Assembly: GCA_026005015.1 (NCBI GenBank)
Contig: BPKG01000002.1
Span: 1 to 64,000, forward strand
Length of the DNA: 64,000 bases
Source of the DNA: Burkholderiales bacterium
GTDB lineage: Bacteria; Pseudomonadota; Gammaproteobacteria; Burkholderiales; UBA6910
Direction: 5' to 3'
Both the position numbers and the translations under genes were made by a program. The notes beneath the pieces are model-generated. The model did not search any database and had not been told where the DNA came from. It worked only from the letters and a program-made list of their open reading frames with translations. Position 1 is the first letter of the stretch; each line of letters begins with the position of its first letter. Shown piece after piece: positions 18,887 through 29,391 of the stretch.

Positions 18887-18962
18887 GAAGCTGGGGAGCA
18901 GACCGAAAAAACGGCAAAGTATAACCGAGAAATCCCCCGCGCCTCTCCTCGGCCGCCCCCGG

Positions 18963-19634
18963 TCACGGGTCCCCCGTCTCCCCCAGCACTTCCTTGAGCA
19001 GCCGCACGGTCACGGGGCGGTGGCGCTCGATGGAGCGCAGATCCAGCCGGTCGAGGGTAGCAAACAGGCTCGCCAAGTCCCGCGGGCTTCGGGTGAGCAG
19101 GTACCGGGCCGCCTCCTGGGGCAGGGTGAAGCCCCGCTCCCGGGCGCGGGCCTTGAGGGCCTCGATCTTTTCCTCGTCCGACAGGGGATGGACTTCAAAG
19201 ACCAGCCCGCTCCCGAGCCGGGTCGCCACGTCTTCCCGCAAGCTGAGCCGCGCCGGCGGGCAGGGACCGCTCGCCGCCACCCGGATGACCCCCTCCCGGG
19301 CCCGGTTCAGGACATTAAAGAGGACCTGGGCGCCGACCGGGTCGAGCCGCTCCACGTCGTCCAGGGCGAGGAGGGCCGCCTCGGGCAGGCACGCCGCGCC
19401 TTGACCCGCCGCCAACGCGGCAGGCAGGCCCGCCCGTTTCGCCTCCTCCACCAGGGCGCCGAGAAGGTGGGTGCGGCCGCATCCCGGGGCGCCCCACAGG
19501 TAGACGATCGGCTCTCCGACCGGATCGGCAAGAAGGGCCTTGAGGGCGGCCACCGCTTCCCGGTTTCTCCCGAGGACGAAGTTGTCGAAGCTGGGAAGGG
19601 GCGCCGTCTGCAGCGCCAGGACGAGCTGATTCAT
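18963..19634 (-). CDS. hda: DnaA regulatory inactivator Hda
   Basis: The 223-residue AAA+ protein is DnaA-like but lacks the DNA-binding domain. With the sliding clamp it promotes ATP hydrolysis on DnaA. The N-terminal M-N-Q-L-V-L-A-L is a clamp-binding element. The P-loop G-A-P-G-C-G-R-T-H has Arg in place of Lys, as is usual in Hda. The Walker B-like element is L-L-A-L-D-D-V-E. A long upstream in-frame extension exists, but ATG 19634 starts precisely at the clamp motif, so it is chosen. It is divergent from purM, as in many proteobacteria. Confidence 0.92.
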   Translation of the reverse strand: MNQLVLALQTAPLPSFDNFVLGRNREAVAALKALLADPVGEPIVYLWGAPGCGRTHLLGALVEEAKRAGLPAALAAGQGAACLPEAALLALDDVERLDPVGAQVLFNVLNRAREGVIRVAASGPCPPARLSLREDVATRLGSGLVFEVHPLSDEEKIEALKARARERGFTLPQEAARYLLTRSPRDLASLFATLDRLDLRSIERHRPVTVRLLKEVLGETGDP

Positions 19635-19820
19635 CCGGGGCGAGACGGCGTCTCGCGCCCGCGCAACGCCGCCCGGGCGGGCGTACAGCGATGGGAGCGG
19701 GTTTCCATTAAAATTTGCATTTATTTTAACCCGCAAGCTGCCACGCGTTCCCGAGTTCTTCCCGTCGCCCGTCGGGTGCGAGGAGCGCCCGGCGCGCCGG
19801 AGGCTTCCGCAAGGAAATCC

Positions 19821-20873
19821 ATGAGCCAGCCTTCCCCCCCTTCGTCCCTCACCTACCGCGATGCCGGCGTCGACATCGACGCCGGAGATCGCCTGGTGGA
19901 AGCCATCAAGCCCCTGGCCCGCCGTACCCTCCGTCCCGAAGTGCTGGCGGGCATCGGCGGCTTCGGCGCTCTCTTTTCCCTGCCTTCCGGCTATCGGGAA
20001 CCGGTCCTGGTGTCGGGCACCGATGGCGTGGGCACCAAGCTCAAGCTCGCCTTCCAGTTGAACCGCCACGACACGGTGGGCATCGACCTGGTGGCGATGA
20101 GCGTGAACGATATCCTGGTCCAAGGGGCGGAGCCCCTGTTCTTCCTGGACTACTTCGCCTGCGGAAAGCTGGACGTGGGTGTGGCGGCGCAAGTCATCGC
20201 CGGGATCGCGGCCGGGTGCGAGCAGGCCGGCTGCGCCTTGATCGGGGGCGAGACGGCGGAGATGCCGGGCATGTATCCGCCCGGGGAGTACGACCTGGCC
20301 GGATTCGCCGTGGGCATCGTGGAGCGCAGCCGCCTGATCGACGGGAGCCGCATCCGGCCCGGCGACGTGGTGCTGGGGCTTGCCTCTAGCGGCGCCCACA
20401 GCAACGGCTATTCCTTGATCCGGCGCATCGTGGAGCTGAATCGGCTCGATCTTTCCACCGACTTCGACGGGCGCCCCTTGGGCGAGGTGCTTCTCGCCCC
20501 CACACGCATTTACGTGAAGCCGGTGCTGGCGCTCCTCAATGCGCTCCCGGTCAAAGGCCTCGCCCATATCACCGGCGGGGGGCTGCTGGAGAACATTCCC
20601 CGGGTGCTGCCGGAGCAGGTGGTGGCGACACTGGAGGCTGGGCGCTGGCCCGTGCCGCGCCTTTTCGCCTGGCTCAAGGAGCTGGGCGGCCTTGCCGACC
20701 AGGAGTTCTACCGGGTGTTCAACTGCGGCATCGGGCTGGTGGTGATCGTGGCCGCCGAGGACGCGGAGGCCGCCGCGGGACTGCTCCGTGAAGCCGGCGA
20801 GACGGTGTGGTTGATCGGCGAGGTCCGGGAGCGCCGCGGCGCCGAACCCCAGGTGCAGATCCATCGCCCATGA
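19821..20873 (+). CDS. purM: Phosphoribosylformylglycinamidine cyclo-ligase
   Basis: The 350-residue AIR synthetase closes the imidazole ring in purine synthesis. The signatures are [62 protein letters not shown] and [13 protein letters not shown]. The ATG at 19821 follows an AAGGAAA ribosome site and fits family length. The stop codon overlaps the purN start by four bases. Confidence 0.97.
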   Translation: MSQPSPPSSLTYRDAGVDIDAGDRLVEAIKPLARRTLRPEVLAGIGGFGALFSLPSGYREPVLVSGTDGVGTKLKLAFQLNRHDTVGIDLVAMSVNDILVQGAEPLFFLDYFACGKLDVGVAAQVIAGIAAGCEQAGCALIGGETAEMPGMYPPGEYDLAGFAVGIVERSRLIDGSRIRPGDVVLGLASSGAHSNGYSLIRRIVELNRLDLSTDFDGRPLGEVLLAPTRIYVKPVLALLNALPVKGLAHITGGGLLENIPRVLPEQVVATLEAGRWPVPRLFAWLKELGGLADQEFYRVFNCGIGLVVIVAAEDAEAAAGLLREAGETVWLIGEVRERRGAEPQVQIHRP

Positions 20874-21511
20874 CACGGCTCGCCATCCTCATTTCCGGCC
20901 GGGGCAGCAACATGGAAGCGATCCTGCGCGCGCGCCTGCCTGCGACCGTCGCCGCCGTGATCAGCAACGAGCCCGGTGCCCGCGGCCTGGAGATCGCCCG
21001 CGCCCACGGCATCGCCACCGAGGTCGTTCCCCATCGCGACCACCCCGACCGGGGGAGTTTCGACCAGGCTCTCGCACAAGCCATCGATCGCCACGGGGCG
21101 GAGCTGGTCGTGCTGGCGGGCTTCATGCGGGTGCTCACCGCCGGGTTCGTGGAGCGCTACCGGGGGCGCCTGGTGAACATCCACCCGTCCCTGCTGCCCG
21201 CGTTCCCGGGACTTCACACCCATCGCCGCGCCCTGGAAGCGGGGGTGCGCATCCACGGATGCACGGTGCATTTCGTCACCGAGTCCCTGGACCACGGCCC
21301 CATCATCATCCAGGCGGCGGTGCCGGTGCTGCCGGAGGACGACGAGGCGCGGCTGGCGGCCCGGGTCCTGGCAGAGGAGCATCGCATCTATCCCCAGGCG
21401 ATCCGCTGGATCGTGGAGGGGCGGCTGCGCTTGACCGGCGAAGGCCGGGTGGAGATCGACGGGGCGCGGTCGCCGGGGGAGGCCTTGCGCTCGCCGGAGG
21501 TGGAGGGGTGA
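20870..21511 (+). CDS. purN: Phosphoribosylglycinamide formyltransferase
   Basis: The 213-residue folate-dependent GAR transformylase has L-I-S-G-R-G-S-N-M at the N-terminus, catalytic Asn and His in [12 protein letters not shown], and the Asp in [10 protein letters not shown]. The ATG at 20870 overlaps the purM stop (ATGA), giving translational coupling. Its own stop overlaps the GTG start of the following methyltransferase. Confidence 0.96.
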   Translation: MTRLAILISGRGSNMEAILRARLPATVAAVISNEPGARGLEIARAHGIATEVVPHRDHPDRGSFDQALAQAIDRHGAELVVLAGFMRVLTAGFVERYRGRLVNIHPSLLPAFPGLHTHRRALEAGVRIHGCTVHFVTESLDHGPIIIQAAVPVLPEDDEARLAARVLAEEHRIYPQAIRWIVEGRLRLTGEGRVEIDGARSPGEALRSPEVEG

Positions 21512-22827
21512 GGGCTTACCCCGTACGGGGGCGTCCGCAGGCGCCAGGCGCCATGGGACGGCCCCCCCTGGACAGGCACGTCGCGCGCCCCGGCGTGATC
21601 GCCCAGGCGGGGGAGGTCCTGGAGCGGGTGCTCGCTATGGAGCATCCGGCGGACGCGGTGCTGAGCCGCTACTTCCGCGAACATCCCCACCTGGGGGCCC
21701 GGGACCGGGCCTTCGTCGCCGAGGCGGTCTACGCGGTGCTGCGCCACGCCCGGTTCCTGGAGGCGGCGGGGGTGGCGAGCCCGCGTAGCCGCATCCTGGC
21801 CGCCGCGTTCCGCTTCGGCGGATTCAAGCTGCGGGAACTGGAGCCCCTGTCGGAGGAGGAACGGGGGTGGCTCGCCGGACTCAAGGGCCTGCGCTACGAG
21901 AACCTGCCGCTTCCCGTTCAGGCGGAGCTTCCCGACTGGCTCTGGGCGCGCCTCGCGGCGGCCTACGGGGAAGCGGTAGCCCTTGCCATCGGCCGCAGCC
22001 TTCAGCATCCGGCCCCCCTGGACCTGCGGGTGAACACCCTGCGCTCGGATCGGGACGCCGTGCTTGAAGCGCTGGCTGAGGAGGGGATACAGGCGGCGCC
22101 GACCCCCTATTCGCCCGTGGGCATCCGCGTGCGGGGCAAGCCGTCCATCCAGCGCAGTCGCCTGTTTCTCACGGGTGCGGTGGAAGTGCAGGACGAGGGG
22201 AGCCAGTTGCTCGCCTACCTGGTGGCGCCGCGCCGGGGGGAGATGGTGGTGGACTTCTGCGCCGGCGCGGGGGGCAAGACTCTCCACCTGGGGGCGCTCA
22301 TGGGCTCCCAAGGCCGCGTCTACGCCTTCGACGTGGCCGACCGGCGTCTCGCCCAGCTCAAATCTCGCCTCAAGCGCTCCGGCCTCTCCAACGTCTATCC
22401 CCAGCGGATCGACTCGGAAAACGACGCCCGGGTGAAGCGCCTCGCCGGCAAGATCGACCGGGTGCTGGTGGACGCCCCCTGCAGCGGCAGCGGGACCCTG
22501 CGGCGCAACCCGGACCTCAAGTGGCGCCAGTCCCCTGGCACCGTCGCCGCCCTCGCCCGCGTCCAGGCTTCCCTCCTGGACGCCGCCGCCCGGCTGGTGA
22601 AGCCGGGCGGGCGCCTGGTCTACGCCACCTGCAGCCTGCTGGAGGAGGAGAACGAAGCCGTCGTGGATGCGTTCCTCGAGCGCGCGCCCGCTTTCTCCCC
22701 GGTGCCTGCGTCCGAGGTGCTGGCGCGTCATGACATTTTCATCGACACGGGCTCCCGGCTGCGCCTGCTGCCCCACGTGCACGGCACCGATGGATTCTTC
22801 GCCGCCGTGCTGGAGCGCGCCCGCTGA
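21508..22827 (+). CDS. RsmB/NOP-family rRNA cytosine-5 methyltransferase
   Basis: The N-terminal part is a NusB/RsmB-like domain (DAVLSRYFREHPHLGARDRAFV). A Rossmann methyltransferase domain follows with FCAGAGGKTLHL (SAM site), D-A-P-C-S-G-S-G-T-L-R-R-N-P (motif IV, catalytic Cys) and Y-A-T-C-S-L-L-E-E-E-N (motif VI Cys). It probably makes m5C in rRNA; which base is uncertain. The GTG at 21508 overlaps the purN stop and has GGAGG seven bases upstream, so it is preferred; ATG 21553 is an alternative with a poor ribosome site. Confidence 0.85.
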   Translation: MRAYPVRGRPQAPGAMGRPPLDRHVARPGVIAQAGEVLERVLAMEHPADAVLSRYFREHPHLGARDRAFVAEAVYAVLRHARFLEAAGVASPRSRILAAAFRFGGFKLRELEPLSEEERGWLAGLKGLRYENLPLPVQAELPDWLWARLAAAYGEAVALAIGRSLQHPAPLDLRVNTLRSDRDAVLEALAEEGIQAAPTPYSPVGIRVRGKPSIQRSRLFLTGAVEVQDEGSQLLAYLVAPRRGEMVVDFCAGAGGKTLHLGALMGSQGRVYAFDVADRRLAQLKSRLKRSGLSNVYPQRIDSENDARVKRLAGKIDRVLVDAPCSGSGTLRRNPDLKWRQSPGTVAALARVQASLLDAAARLVKPGGRLVYATCSLLEEENEAVVDAFLERAPAFSPVPASEVLARHDIFIDTGSRLRLLPHVHGTDGFFAAVLERAR

Positions 22828-22974
22828 GCGACCCAGGCGGGGCCGCGCGGAAACACGGGCGGCGGCAGATGCTCTTGGAATGTTCCCTTGACTCCCCCCG
22901 GGAATCCTGTAGACTCATTCCAGCAGTTCGCCTGCAGTTTTCCCTTTCTTAAACAAAACAAGGACTTCAGTTTT

Positions 22975-24138
22975 ATGATGGATCTTCCCTGGTGGGGGTA
23001 CGTGGTCTATACCCTCGCCGTCACCCATGTCACCATCGCCGCCGTCACCATTTACCTGCACCGGCACCAGGCCCATCGGGCGCTGGACCTGCATCCCCTC
23101 GTCAGCCACTTCTTCCGCTTCTGGCTGTGGCTCACCACCGGTATGGTGACCCGGGAGTGGACTGCCATTCATCGCAAGCACCATGCGCGGTGCGAAACCG
23201 AGGAAGATCCCCACAGCCCCCAGATCGTGGGCATCCGCAAGGTGCTGCTGGAGGGCACCGAGCTCTACCGCCAGGAAGCCAAGAACGCGCAGACGCTAGA
23301 GCGTTACGGCTACGGCACGCCCGACGACTGGGTGGAGCGCAACGTCTACACCCGGTTTAGCACCTGGGGCGTCGTCCTCATGCTGGCGATCGACGTGGCC
23401 CTGTTCGGCCCCATCGGCATCACCATCTGGGCCATCCAGATGCTGTGGATTCCGGTGCTCGCCGCTGGCGTGATCAACGGTCTGGGCCACTACTGGGGCT
23501 ACCGCAACTACCAGACCGAGGACGCGAGCGCCAACATCTTTCCCTGGGGCATCCTGATCGGGGGCGAGGAGCTGCACAACAACCACCACGCCTACGCCTC
23601 CTCGGCGAAGCTTTCCGCCCGCTGGTACGAGTTCGACATCGGCTGGCTCTACATCCGCCTCCTCGCCGCCCTCGGGCTCGCCCAGGTGAAGCGGGTGGCG
23701 CCGAAGCTCAAGCTCGATCCGGCCAAGACGGCTCCCGACGCGGAGACGCTGCAGGCGATCATCACCCACCGCTACGAAGTGCTGGCAGGCTACGCCAAAG
23801 CCGTCAAGCGGGCATGGAAGGAAGAGATGGCCTGGCTCAAGGAGCGACTGCCCCGGCACGGCGTGCGCGTCGATCCCGCCGCTGTGAAGCGCTGGCTGCT
23901 GCGCGATCAGGACGAGCTGGAGGCCCAGGAGCGGGAGAAACTCTCCTTGGTGCTGCGACACAGCCGAGCGCTGGAAACCCTTTATTCCATGCGCCAGGAG
24001 CTGACCGCCTTGTGGCAGCGCTCCACTCTAAGCCGGGAACAACTGGTCAAGCAGCTCCAGGACTGGTGCCAGCGGGCGGAGCAGAGCGGCATCGCCCAGC
24101 TTCAGGAGTTCTCCCGGCGGCTTCGTTGCTACGCCTGA
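22975..24138 (+). CDS. Membrane fatty acid desaturase (acyl-CoA delta-9 type)
   Basis: This roughly 387-residue integral membrane di-iron desaturase shows the three histidine boxes: H-R-H-Q-A-H near residue 27, H-R-K-H-H near 66 and H-N-N-H-H near 201. About four membrane segments separate them. The C-terminal 120 residues are a charged helical extension. It probably introduces a double bond into saturated fatty acids to tune membrane fluidity. Start ATG 22975 (or 22978) follows an AAGGA site; an upstream in-frame start adds unrelated residues. Confidence 0.88.
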   Translation: MMDLPWWGYVVYTLAVTHVTIAAVTIYLHRHQAHRALDLHPLVSHFFRFWLWLTTGMVTREWTAIHRKHHARCETEEDPHSPQIVGIRKVLLEGTELYRQEAKNAQTLERYGYGTPDDWVERNVYTRFSTWGVVLMLAIDVALFGPIGITIWAIQMLWIPVLAAGVINGLGHYWGYRNYQTEDASANIFPWGILIGGEELHNNHHAYASSAKLSARWYEFDIGWLYIRLLAALGLAQVKRVAPKLKLDPAKTAPDAETLQAIITHRYEVLAGYAKAVKRAWKEEMAWLKERLPRHGVRVDPAAVKRWLLRDQDELEAQEREKLSLVLRHSRALETLYSMRQELTALWQRSTLSREQLVKQLQDWCQRAEQSGIAQLQEFSRRLRCYA

Positions 24139-24171
24139 ACCGGGCCGCCCAGGCTTGGCGGTAGGAAAACG

Positions 24172-24198
24172 AAAGGGCCCGCCATCGGCGGGCCCTTT
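24172..24198. terminator. Bidirectional terminator between the desaturase and rpmG
   Basis: A perfect 12-base stem, AAAGGGCCCGCC (24172-24183) and GGCGGGCCCTTT (24187-24198), with a 3-base loop lies between two converging genes. Confidence 0.75.
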
Positions 24199-24228
24199 GC
24201 GCTGGCGCGAGCCTTCCCGGCCCGGGCG

Positions 24229-24384
24229 TTACTTGAGCTTGGTTTCCTTGAAGATCACGTGCTTGCGCGCCACCGGATCGTACTTCTTCAGCTCCAGCTT
24301 GTCGGGCGTGGTGCGCTTGTTCTTGGTGGTGGTGTAGAAGTATCCGGTCCCGGCGGTGGACTCGAGCTTGATTTTTTCGCGCAT
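24229..24384 (-). CDS. rpmG: 50S ribosomal protein L33
   Basis: The 51-residue protein begins [17 protein letters not shown] and ends with [11 protein letters not shown], the standard L33. It lacks the zinc-binding cysteines, so it is the zinc-independent form. It is co-transcribed with rpmB upstream. Confidence 0.97.
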   Translation of the reverse strand: MREKIKLESTAGTGYFYTTTKNKRTTPDKLELKKYDPVARKHVIFKETKLK

Positions 24385-24400
24385 GGCGGCGGCTCCTTCC

Positions 24401-24637
24401 TCAGACCTTCTCGCCGCGGGCCCGCAGATCGGCGAGCACCGCATCGATGCCCTTCTTGTCGATCAGGCGCAGCCCCGCGTTGGAGATCCGCAGCTTCACC
24501 CAGCGCCGTTCGCTTTCCACCCAAAAGCGGCGGTACTGCAGGTTGGGCAGAAAACGGCGCTTGGTCTTGTTGTTGGCGTGGGACACGTTGTTCCCCACCA
24601 TGGGGCGCTTACCGGTGACTTCGCAGACTCGTGCCAT
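24401..24637 (-). CDS. rpmB: 50S ribosomal protein L28
   Basis: The 78-residue L28 starts [20 protein letters not shown], contains [10 protein letters not shown] and ends G-E-K-V. It precedes rpmG by 16 bases. Confidence 0.97.
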   Translation of the reverse strand: MARVCEVTGKRPMVGNNVSHANNKTKRRFLPNLQYRRFWVESERRWVKLRISNAGLRLIDKKGIDAVLADLRARGEKV

Positions 24638-24706
24638 GGCAGGCTACCTGACGGGATGATCGAAAGGCGCGCATTGTAGCCTCGTTTGCACGCCTATTTC
24701 AAGCTC

Positions 24707-25381
24707 TTAGAGCAGGCCCCGTTCGGCGAAGGACACGCAGCCGCCGGCGGCCACCACGAAGTGGTCCAGGACCTGGACGTCCACCAGGGCGAGGGATTGC
24801 TTCAGCGCCCGGGTCAGGCTCACGTCGGCCTGGCTGGGCTCGGCCACACCCGAAGGGTGGTTATGGGCGAAGATCACGGCGGCGGCGTTCAAGGCAAGGG
24901 CCCGCTTGACCACTTCCCGGGGATAGACGCTGGTCTGGGTCAGGGTGCCGGCGAAGAGCTCTTCGGTTTCGATCACCCGGTGCTGGGCGTCGAGAAACAA
25001 GGCGAGAAAGATTTCCCGCTCCCTGCCCTGCAGCCACAGCCGCAAGTATTCCCGCACGGACGCGGGGGAGGTGAGGGCGCCATCGCGCTTGAGCTCTTCC
25101 CTGAGGGCGCGCCGGGCCATCTCCAGCACGGCCTGCAATTGAACGTACTTGACCGGCCCGAGCCCGGGGATGGCGCAGAAGTCCTTGAGGCTTGCGGCGA
25201 ACAGGGCGGAGAGGCTCCCAAAGTGTGCGAGCAGCCGTCGGGCCAAGTCGACCGCGCTCATGCCCTTGACCCCGGTACGGAGGAAAATGGCCAGCAACTC
25301 GGCTTCGGAGAGGGCCTGGGGCCCGGCGGCGAGGAGCCGCTCCCGAGGGCGCTCCGCCTCGGGCCAGTCGGGGATGGCCAT
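24707..25381 (-). CDS. radC: RadC-family JAB-domain protein
   Basis: The 224-residue protein has an N-terminal helix-hairpin-helix-like part ([29 protein letters not shown]) and a C-terminal JAB/MPN domain. The metal motif is H-N-H-P-S-G followed by P-S-Q-A-D (about residues 173-185). A role in DNA repair was historically claimed but is unproven; metalloprotease-like chemistry is inferred from the fold. ATG 25381 (M-A-I-P-D-W-P) is chosen, and an upstream extension is unlike the family. Confidence 0.92.
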   Translation of the reverse strand: MAIPDWPEAERPRERLLAAGPQALSEAELLAIFLRTGVKGMSAVDLARRLLAHFGSLSALFAASLKDFCAIPGLGPVKYVQLQAVLEMARRALREELKRDGALTSPASVREYLRLWLQGREREIFLALFLDAQHRVIETEELFAGTLTQTSVYPREVVKRALALNAAAVIFAHNHPSGVAEPSQADVSLTRALKQSLALVDVQVLDHFVVAAGGCVSFAERGLL

Positions 25382-25469
25382 CTTTGCGCTTCTCCTTCGG
25401 CGATTTCCCGAAACGGGGCCATAGTTTACACTTCCACCATCGATTTCCTGCCAGTTTTTCCCTCGCGTC

Positions 25470-26699
25470 ATGGATGATTTCCCGACCAGGCATCTGGTCC
25501 TCGGACTGACCGGCGGCATCGCCGTCTACAAGGCGGCGGAGCTCACCCGCCTCCTGGTGCAGGAAGGGGTGAGTGTCCAGGTGGTGATGACGGAAGCGGC
25601 AACCCGCTTCGTCGCCCCCGCGACCTTCCAAGCCCTCTCCGGCCGCCGGGTCTATACCGACCTGTGGGATCCCCGGGTCGAAAACCACATGGCCCATATC
25701 GAACTCTCCCGGGCTGCCCGGGCGATCCTGGTGGCGCCAGCGAGCGCCGATTTCCTGGCCAAGCTCGCCCATGGCTTCGCCGACGACCTGCTCTCCGCCC
25801 TGTGCCTCGCCCGGGAGTGCCCGCTGTTGGTGGCCCCGGCCATGAACCGGCAGATGTGGGACAACCCGGCGACCCGGCGCAACATGGCCCAGCTCGCCGC
25901 CGATGGGGTGGAAATCCTGGGACCCGGGAGCGGGGATCAGGCCTGCGGCGAAGTGGGGCCGGGCCGCATGCTGGAGCCCGACGAGCTGCTGGAGGCGACG
26001 CTGGCGGTCTTCCAGTCCAAGGCGCTGGCGGGCCTACGAGCCCTGGTGACGGCGGGCCCCACCTTCGAGGCCATCGACCCGGTGCGGGGCGTCACCAACT
26101 TGAGTTCGGGAAAAATGGGCTTTGCCATCGCCCGGGCGCTGCGGGAAGCGGGGGCGCAGGTGACCCTCATCGCCGGCCCCGTGAGCCTTTCCACCCCTTA
26201 TGGGGTCACGCGCCACAACGTGGTGAGCGCGGAAGAGATGCTGGAGGCGGTCAAGGCGCGGGTGGCGGACGCCGATCTATTCGTTTCCGTGGCGGCGGTG
26301 GCGGATTTCCGACCGGCGCGGGCGAGGGAGCACAAGATCAAGCGATCAGGCGGCGGCCTGACGCTGGAGCTCGTCCCCAATCCGGACATCCTGGGTTACG
26401 TGACGAGCCTGCCCGAGCCTCCCTTCTGCGTAGCTTTTGCCGCCGAGAGCGAACGGTTGGAAGAACATGCCGAGGCCAAGCGCCGGGCCAAGGGGGTGCC
26501 GCTGCTTGCAGCGAACCTGGTCCAGGAGGCCGTCGGGGCGGAGGAGAACCAGGTGGTGTTGTTCGACGACGAAGGCCGCCACCCGCTTTCCCGCGGATCC
26601 AAGCTCCAGGTGGCGCGGGCCCTCGTGGGCCGCATCGCCGTCCTTTGGCCCGAATGGCGCCGCCGGCGTTCGGGAGCGGGCGCCCGCGCGGCCCGCTAG
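25470..26699 (+). CDS. coaBC: Bifunctional phosphopantothenoylcysteine decarboxylase/synthetase
   Basis: The 409-residue coenzyme A enzyme has two parts. The CoaC flavoprotein domain (about 1-190) has [15 protein letters not shown], the catalytic His in [16 protein letters not shown] and a Cys loop ([13 protein letters not shown]). The CoaB domain (about 195-400) has [18 protein letters not shown] and S-S-G-K-M-G-F. It pairs functionally with the pan genes upstream and is followed by dut, as is common in proteobacteria. Confidence 0.96.
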   Translation: MDDFPTRHLVLGLTGGIAVYKAAELTRLLVQEGVSVQVVMTEAATRFVAPATFQALSGRRVYTDLWDPRVENHMAHIELSRAARAILVAPASADFLAKLAHGFADDLLSALCLARECPLLVAPAMNRQMWDNPATRRNMAQLAADGVEILGPGSGDQACGEVGPGRMLEPDELLEATLAVFQSKALAGLRALVTAGPTFEAIDPVRGVTNLSSGKMGFAIARALREAGAQVTLIAGPVSLSTPYGVTRHNVVSAEEMLEAVKARVADADLFVSVAAVADFRPARAREHKIKRSGGGLTLELVPNPDILGYVTSLPEPPFCVAFAAESERLEEHAEAKRRAKGVPLLAANLVQEAVGAEENQVVLFDDEGRHPLSRGSKLQVARALVGRIAVLWPEWRRRRSGAGARAAR

Positions 26700-26750
26700 T
26701 AAGAGCATGTCCCTTCCAGGTCCAGCAAACCTTTTTCTCCGAGGCTCCCT

Positions 26751-27197
26751 GTGATCGTCGACGTGAAGATCCTGGATGCGCGCCTGAAGGCGTTGCCGCC
26801 CGAGTATGCCACCCCTGGATCGGCGGGGCTGGACCTGCGCGCCTGCATCGACCGGGCGATGACCATCGAGCCGGGGGAGGCCCAGCTCGTACCCTCGGGG
26901 CTCGCGGTGCACCTCAAGGACCCGGGCTACGCCGCCCTGGTGCTTCCCCGCTCCGGCCTAGGGCACACGCACGGGCTCGTGCTGGGCAATCTGGTGGGCC
27001 TGATCGACTCCGACTACCAGGGCCAGATCTTCGTCTCCTGCTGGAACCGGGGGAGCCAACCCTTTCTCCTGAACCCTCTGGAGCGGATCGCCCAGCTCGT
27101 GGTGGTACCGGTGGTGCAGGTCAAATTCAACCTGGTGGACGCTTTCGCCGAAAGCCTTCGCGGCGCGGGCGGCTTCGGCAGCACGGGCCGGCACTGA
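26751..27197 (+). CDS. dut: dUTP diphosphatase
   Basis: The 148-residue trimeric dUTPase has all five motifs: [17 protein letters not shown], the uracil-binding [15 protein letters not shown] and the C-terminal G-G-F-G-S-T-G-R-H. It hydrolyses dUTP to dUMP, keeping uracil out of DNA. It starts at GTG 26751. Confidence 0.97.
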   Translation: MIVDVKILDARLKALPPEYATPGSAGLDLRACIDRAMTIEPGEAQLVPSGLAVHLKDPGYAALVLPRSGLGHTHGLVLGNLVGLIDSDYQGQIFVSCWNRGSQPFLLNPLERIAQLVVVPVVQVKFNLVDAFAESLRGAGGFGSTGRH

Positions 27198-27204
27198 GCG
27201 GAAA

Positions 27205-27588
27205 GTGGCGGCGGTGAGTTCCGCGGTCATCCTCTTCGCCCACGGCGCCCGGGACCCGGAGTGGCGCGCGCCCTTGGAGGCGGTGCGACTGGGGGTGGCG
27301 CAGCGCCTTCCCGGCGTGCGGGTCGAGCTCGCCTTTCTCGAGCTCATGGAGCCCAGCCTGGAGGCAGCGGTAGCGCGCCTCGCTGAGGAAGGGATCGCCC
27401 GCATTACCCTGGCGCCCCTGTTCCTTGCCCCGGGCGGCCATCTCAAGCGGGACCTGCCGGCGCTGGTGGAGGCCCTCTCCCGGCGCCATCCCCAGGTCTG
27501 CCTGCGGGTGACGCCCGCCCTCGGCGAGGCGGAGGAGCTTCAAGGGGCGATTGCCGAATGGGTGTGCGCGCAATATCGAAGGCCATGA
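27205..27588 (+). CDS. cbiX: CbiX-family sirohydrochlorin chelatase-like protein
   Basis: The 127-residue single-domain protein has the chelatase motif ILFAHGARDPEWRAPL near the N-terminus and L-A-P-L-F-L-A-P-G-G-H-L-K-R-D-L in the middle; the two His residues are the expected metal/substrate ligands. Such short CbiXs insert cobalt or another metal into sirohydrochlorin. GTG 27205 is the likely start, with GTG 27214 possible. The stop overlaps the next gene's ATG. Confidence 0.82.
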   Translation: MAAVSSAVILFAHGARDPEWRAPLEAVRLGVAQRLPGVRVELAFLELMEPSLEAAVARLAEEGIARITLAPLFLAPGGHLKRDLPALVEALSRRHPQVCLRVTPALGEAEELQGAIAEWVCAQYRRP

Positions 27589-28037
27589 CCCGCCCGGGGG
27601 CGAGCCTCGCCGCGGTCTGGCTTCTGCTATGGGCAGGGACGACGGCAGCCGCCGAGTGGGTGACCCTTTCGATTCGCGGGCATGCGGTGCGGGCGGAGCT
27701 AGCGGTCACGCCCGCCGAGCGGACCCGCGGGCTCATGCACCGGACGGGGCTGCCCGCGGGGGAAGGCATGTTGTTCGTTTTCGAAACCCCTGCCATCCAG
27801 GGCATGTGGATGGCCAATACGATCATCCCCCTCTCGGTCGCTTTCATCGATCCCCAGGGGATCATCATCAACATCGCCGACATGGAACCCTTGAGCGAGC
27901 GCCTTCATTCCTCCACGGCTCCGGCCGCCTACGCCCTGGAAGTGAACCGGGGCTGGTTCGCCGCCCGGGGAATCGGCCCGGGGGACCGGGTGGAGGGCCT
28001 GGAGGCCGCTGCGCGCCGGGTGCGAGAGCGGAAATAA
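27585..28037 (+). CDS. Secreted DUF192 protein
   Basis: The 150-residue protein has a signal peptide (hydrophobic L-A-A-V-W-L-L-L-W-A-G, cleavage near A-A-A-E) and a DUF192 domain: VTPAERTRGLMHRTGLP, GMLFVFETPAIQGMWM, and T-I-I-P-L-S-V-A-F-I-D. The function of DUF192 is not established. ATG 27585 overlaps the cbiX stop and gives the better signal peptide, so it is preferred to ATG 27558. Confidence 0.85.
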   Translation: MTRPGASLAAVWLLLWAGTTAAAEWVTLSIRGHAVRAELAVTPAERTRGLMHRTGLPAGEGMLFVFETPAIQGMWMANTIIPLSVAFIDPQGIIINIADMEPLSERLHSSTAPAAYALEVNRGWFAARGIGPGDRVEGLEAAARRVRERK

Positions 28038-28061
28038 AAAAGCCGCACCCGAAGGTGCGGC
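28036..28061 (-). terminator. Rho-independent terminator of aceA
   Basis: The 8-base stem GCCGCACC (28042-28049)/GGTGCGGC (28054-28061) is followed on the minus strand by a T run (the six As at 28036-28041). It lies just past the aceA stop and may also slow rightward transcription. Confidence 0.75.
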
Positions 28062-28080
28062 TGTGGCGCTCAACGCCTGA

Positions 28081-29391
28081 TCAGCTCGCCGCTTTCAGCT
28101 TGGGCCGGTTCGGGTCCTGGAACTGCTCTTCCTCGGTGGAGCCGGTGAGGGCCGTGAGGGACGAGGCGCCCCCCTGGATCACCTGGGTGATCTCGTCGAA
28201 GTAGCCGGTGCCCACTTCCCGCTGGTGCTTGGTGGCGGTGTAGCCCAGCTTCTCCGCCGCGAACTCCGCCTCCTGCAGCCGCACGTAGGCGGTCATGCCT
28301 TCCCGGGCGTAGCCATGGGCCAGCTCCCACATGCTGTAGTTGAGGGCATGGAAGCCCGCCAGGGTGATGAACTGGAACTTGTAGCCCATGGCGCCCAGCT
28401 CCCGCTGGAACTTGGCGATGGTGGCGTCGTCCAGGTTCTTCTTCCAGTTGAAGGAGGGGGAGCAGTTGTACGCCAACATCTTGTCCGGATACTGGCGGTG
28501 GATCGCCTCGGCGAAGGCCCGGGCGAACTGGAGGTCGGGCTTGCCGGTTTCACACCAGATGAGGTCGGCGTAGGGGGCATAGGCGAGGCCCCGGGCGATG
28601 GAGGCTTCCAGCCCGTTGCGCACTCGGTAGAAGCCTTCGGCCGTGCGCTCTCCGGTGACGAAGGGCTTGTCCCGCTCGTCCACGTCCGAGGTGAGCAGCG
28701 TAGCCGCCTCCGCGTCGGTGCGGGCGAGAAGGACGGTCGGCACCCCCAGGATGTCGGCCGCGAGGCGCGCCGCGATGAGCTTCTGGACCGCCTCCTGGGT
28801 GGGGACCAGCACCTTGCCGCCCAGGTGGCCGCACTTCTTGGCGGAGGCGAGCTGGTCCTCGAAATGCACCCCGGCCGCCCCCGCTTCGATCATGTCCTTC
28901 ATGAGCTCGTGGGCGTTCAACACCCCGCCGAAACCCGCTTCCGCGTCGGCGACGATGGGCACGAACCAGTCGATCTCGTCCTTGCCCTCCGCGTGGTGGA
29001 GCTGGTCGCAGCGGACGAAGGTGTTGTTGATCCGGCGCACCACGTTGGGAACGCTGGTGACCGCGTACAGGGACTGGTCCGGGTACATCTCCAGGCTGTC
29101 GTTCGCGTCCGCCGCCACCTGCCAGCCGGACAGGTAGATCGCCTTCAAGCCCGCCTTGGCCTGCTGCATGGCCTGGTTGCCGGTGAGGGCGCCGAGGGCG
29201 TTTACGTAGGGCTCGGTGTTCAGGTATTTCCAGAGCTTTTCCGCCCCCAGCCGAGCGAGGGTGTATTCGATGCGCACCGTGCCCCGCAGACGCACCACGT
29301 CCTCCGCGGTGTAGGGCCGCTGGATCCCCTTCCATCTGGGGTTTTCCGCCCAGTCGTTTTTAAGCTGGGCGATCTCCTGTTCACGACTCAT
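28081..29391 (-). CDS. aceA: Isocitrate lyase
   Basis: The 436-residue glyoxylate-cycle enzyme cleaves isocitrate to glyoxylate and succinate. The catalytic loop K-K-C-G-H-L-G-G-K (about residue 192) is intact. It also has [23 protein letters not shown] and [12 protein letters not shown]. No malate synthase gene is in the window. The glyoxylate formed could also feed Gcl, encoded at 5808. Confidence 0.96.
   Translation of the reverse strand: MSREQEIAQLKNDWAENPRWKGIQRPYTAEDVVRLRGTVRIEYTLARLGAEKLWKYLNTEPYVNALGALTGNQAMQQAKAGLKAIYLSGWQVAADANDSLEMYPDQSLYAVTSVPNVVRRINNTFVRCDQLHHAEGKDEIDWFVPIVADAEAGFGGVLNAHELMKDMIEAGAAGVHFEDQLASAKKCGHLGGKVLVPTQEAVQKLIAARLAADILGVPTVLLARTDAEAATLLTSDVDERDKPFVTGERTAEGFYRVRNGLEASIARGLAYAPYADLIWCETGKPDLQFARAFAEAIHRQYPDKMLAYNCSPSFNWKKNLDDATIAKFQRELGAMGYKFQFITLAGFHALNYSMWELAHGYAREGMTAYVRLQEAEFAAEKLGYTATKHQREVGTGYFDEITQVIQGGASSLTALTGSTEEEQFQDPNRPKLKAAS

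Noticed and set aside
16730-18997. Long rightward open frame over pcnB and folK
   Set aside because: It is a shadow of well-supported genes on the other strand.
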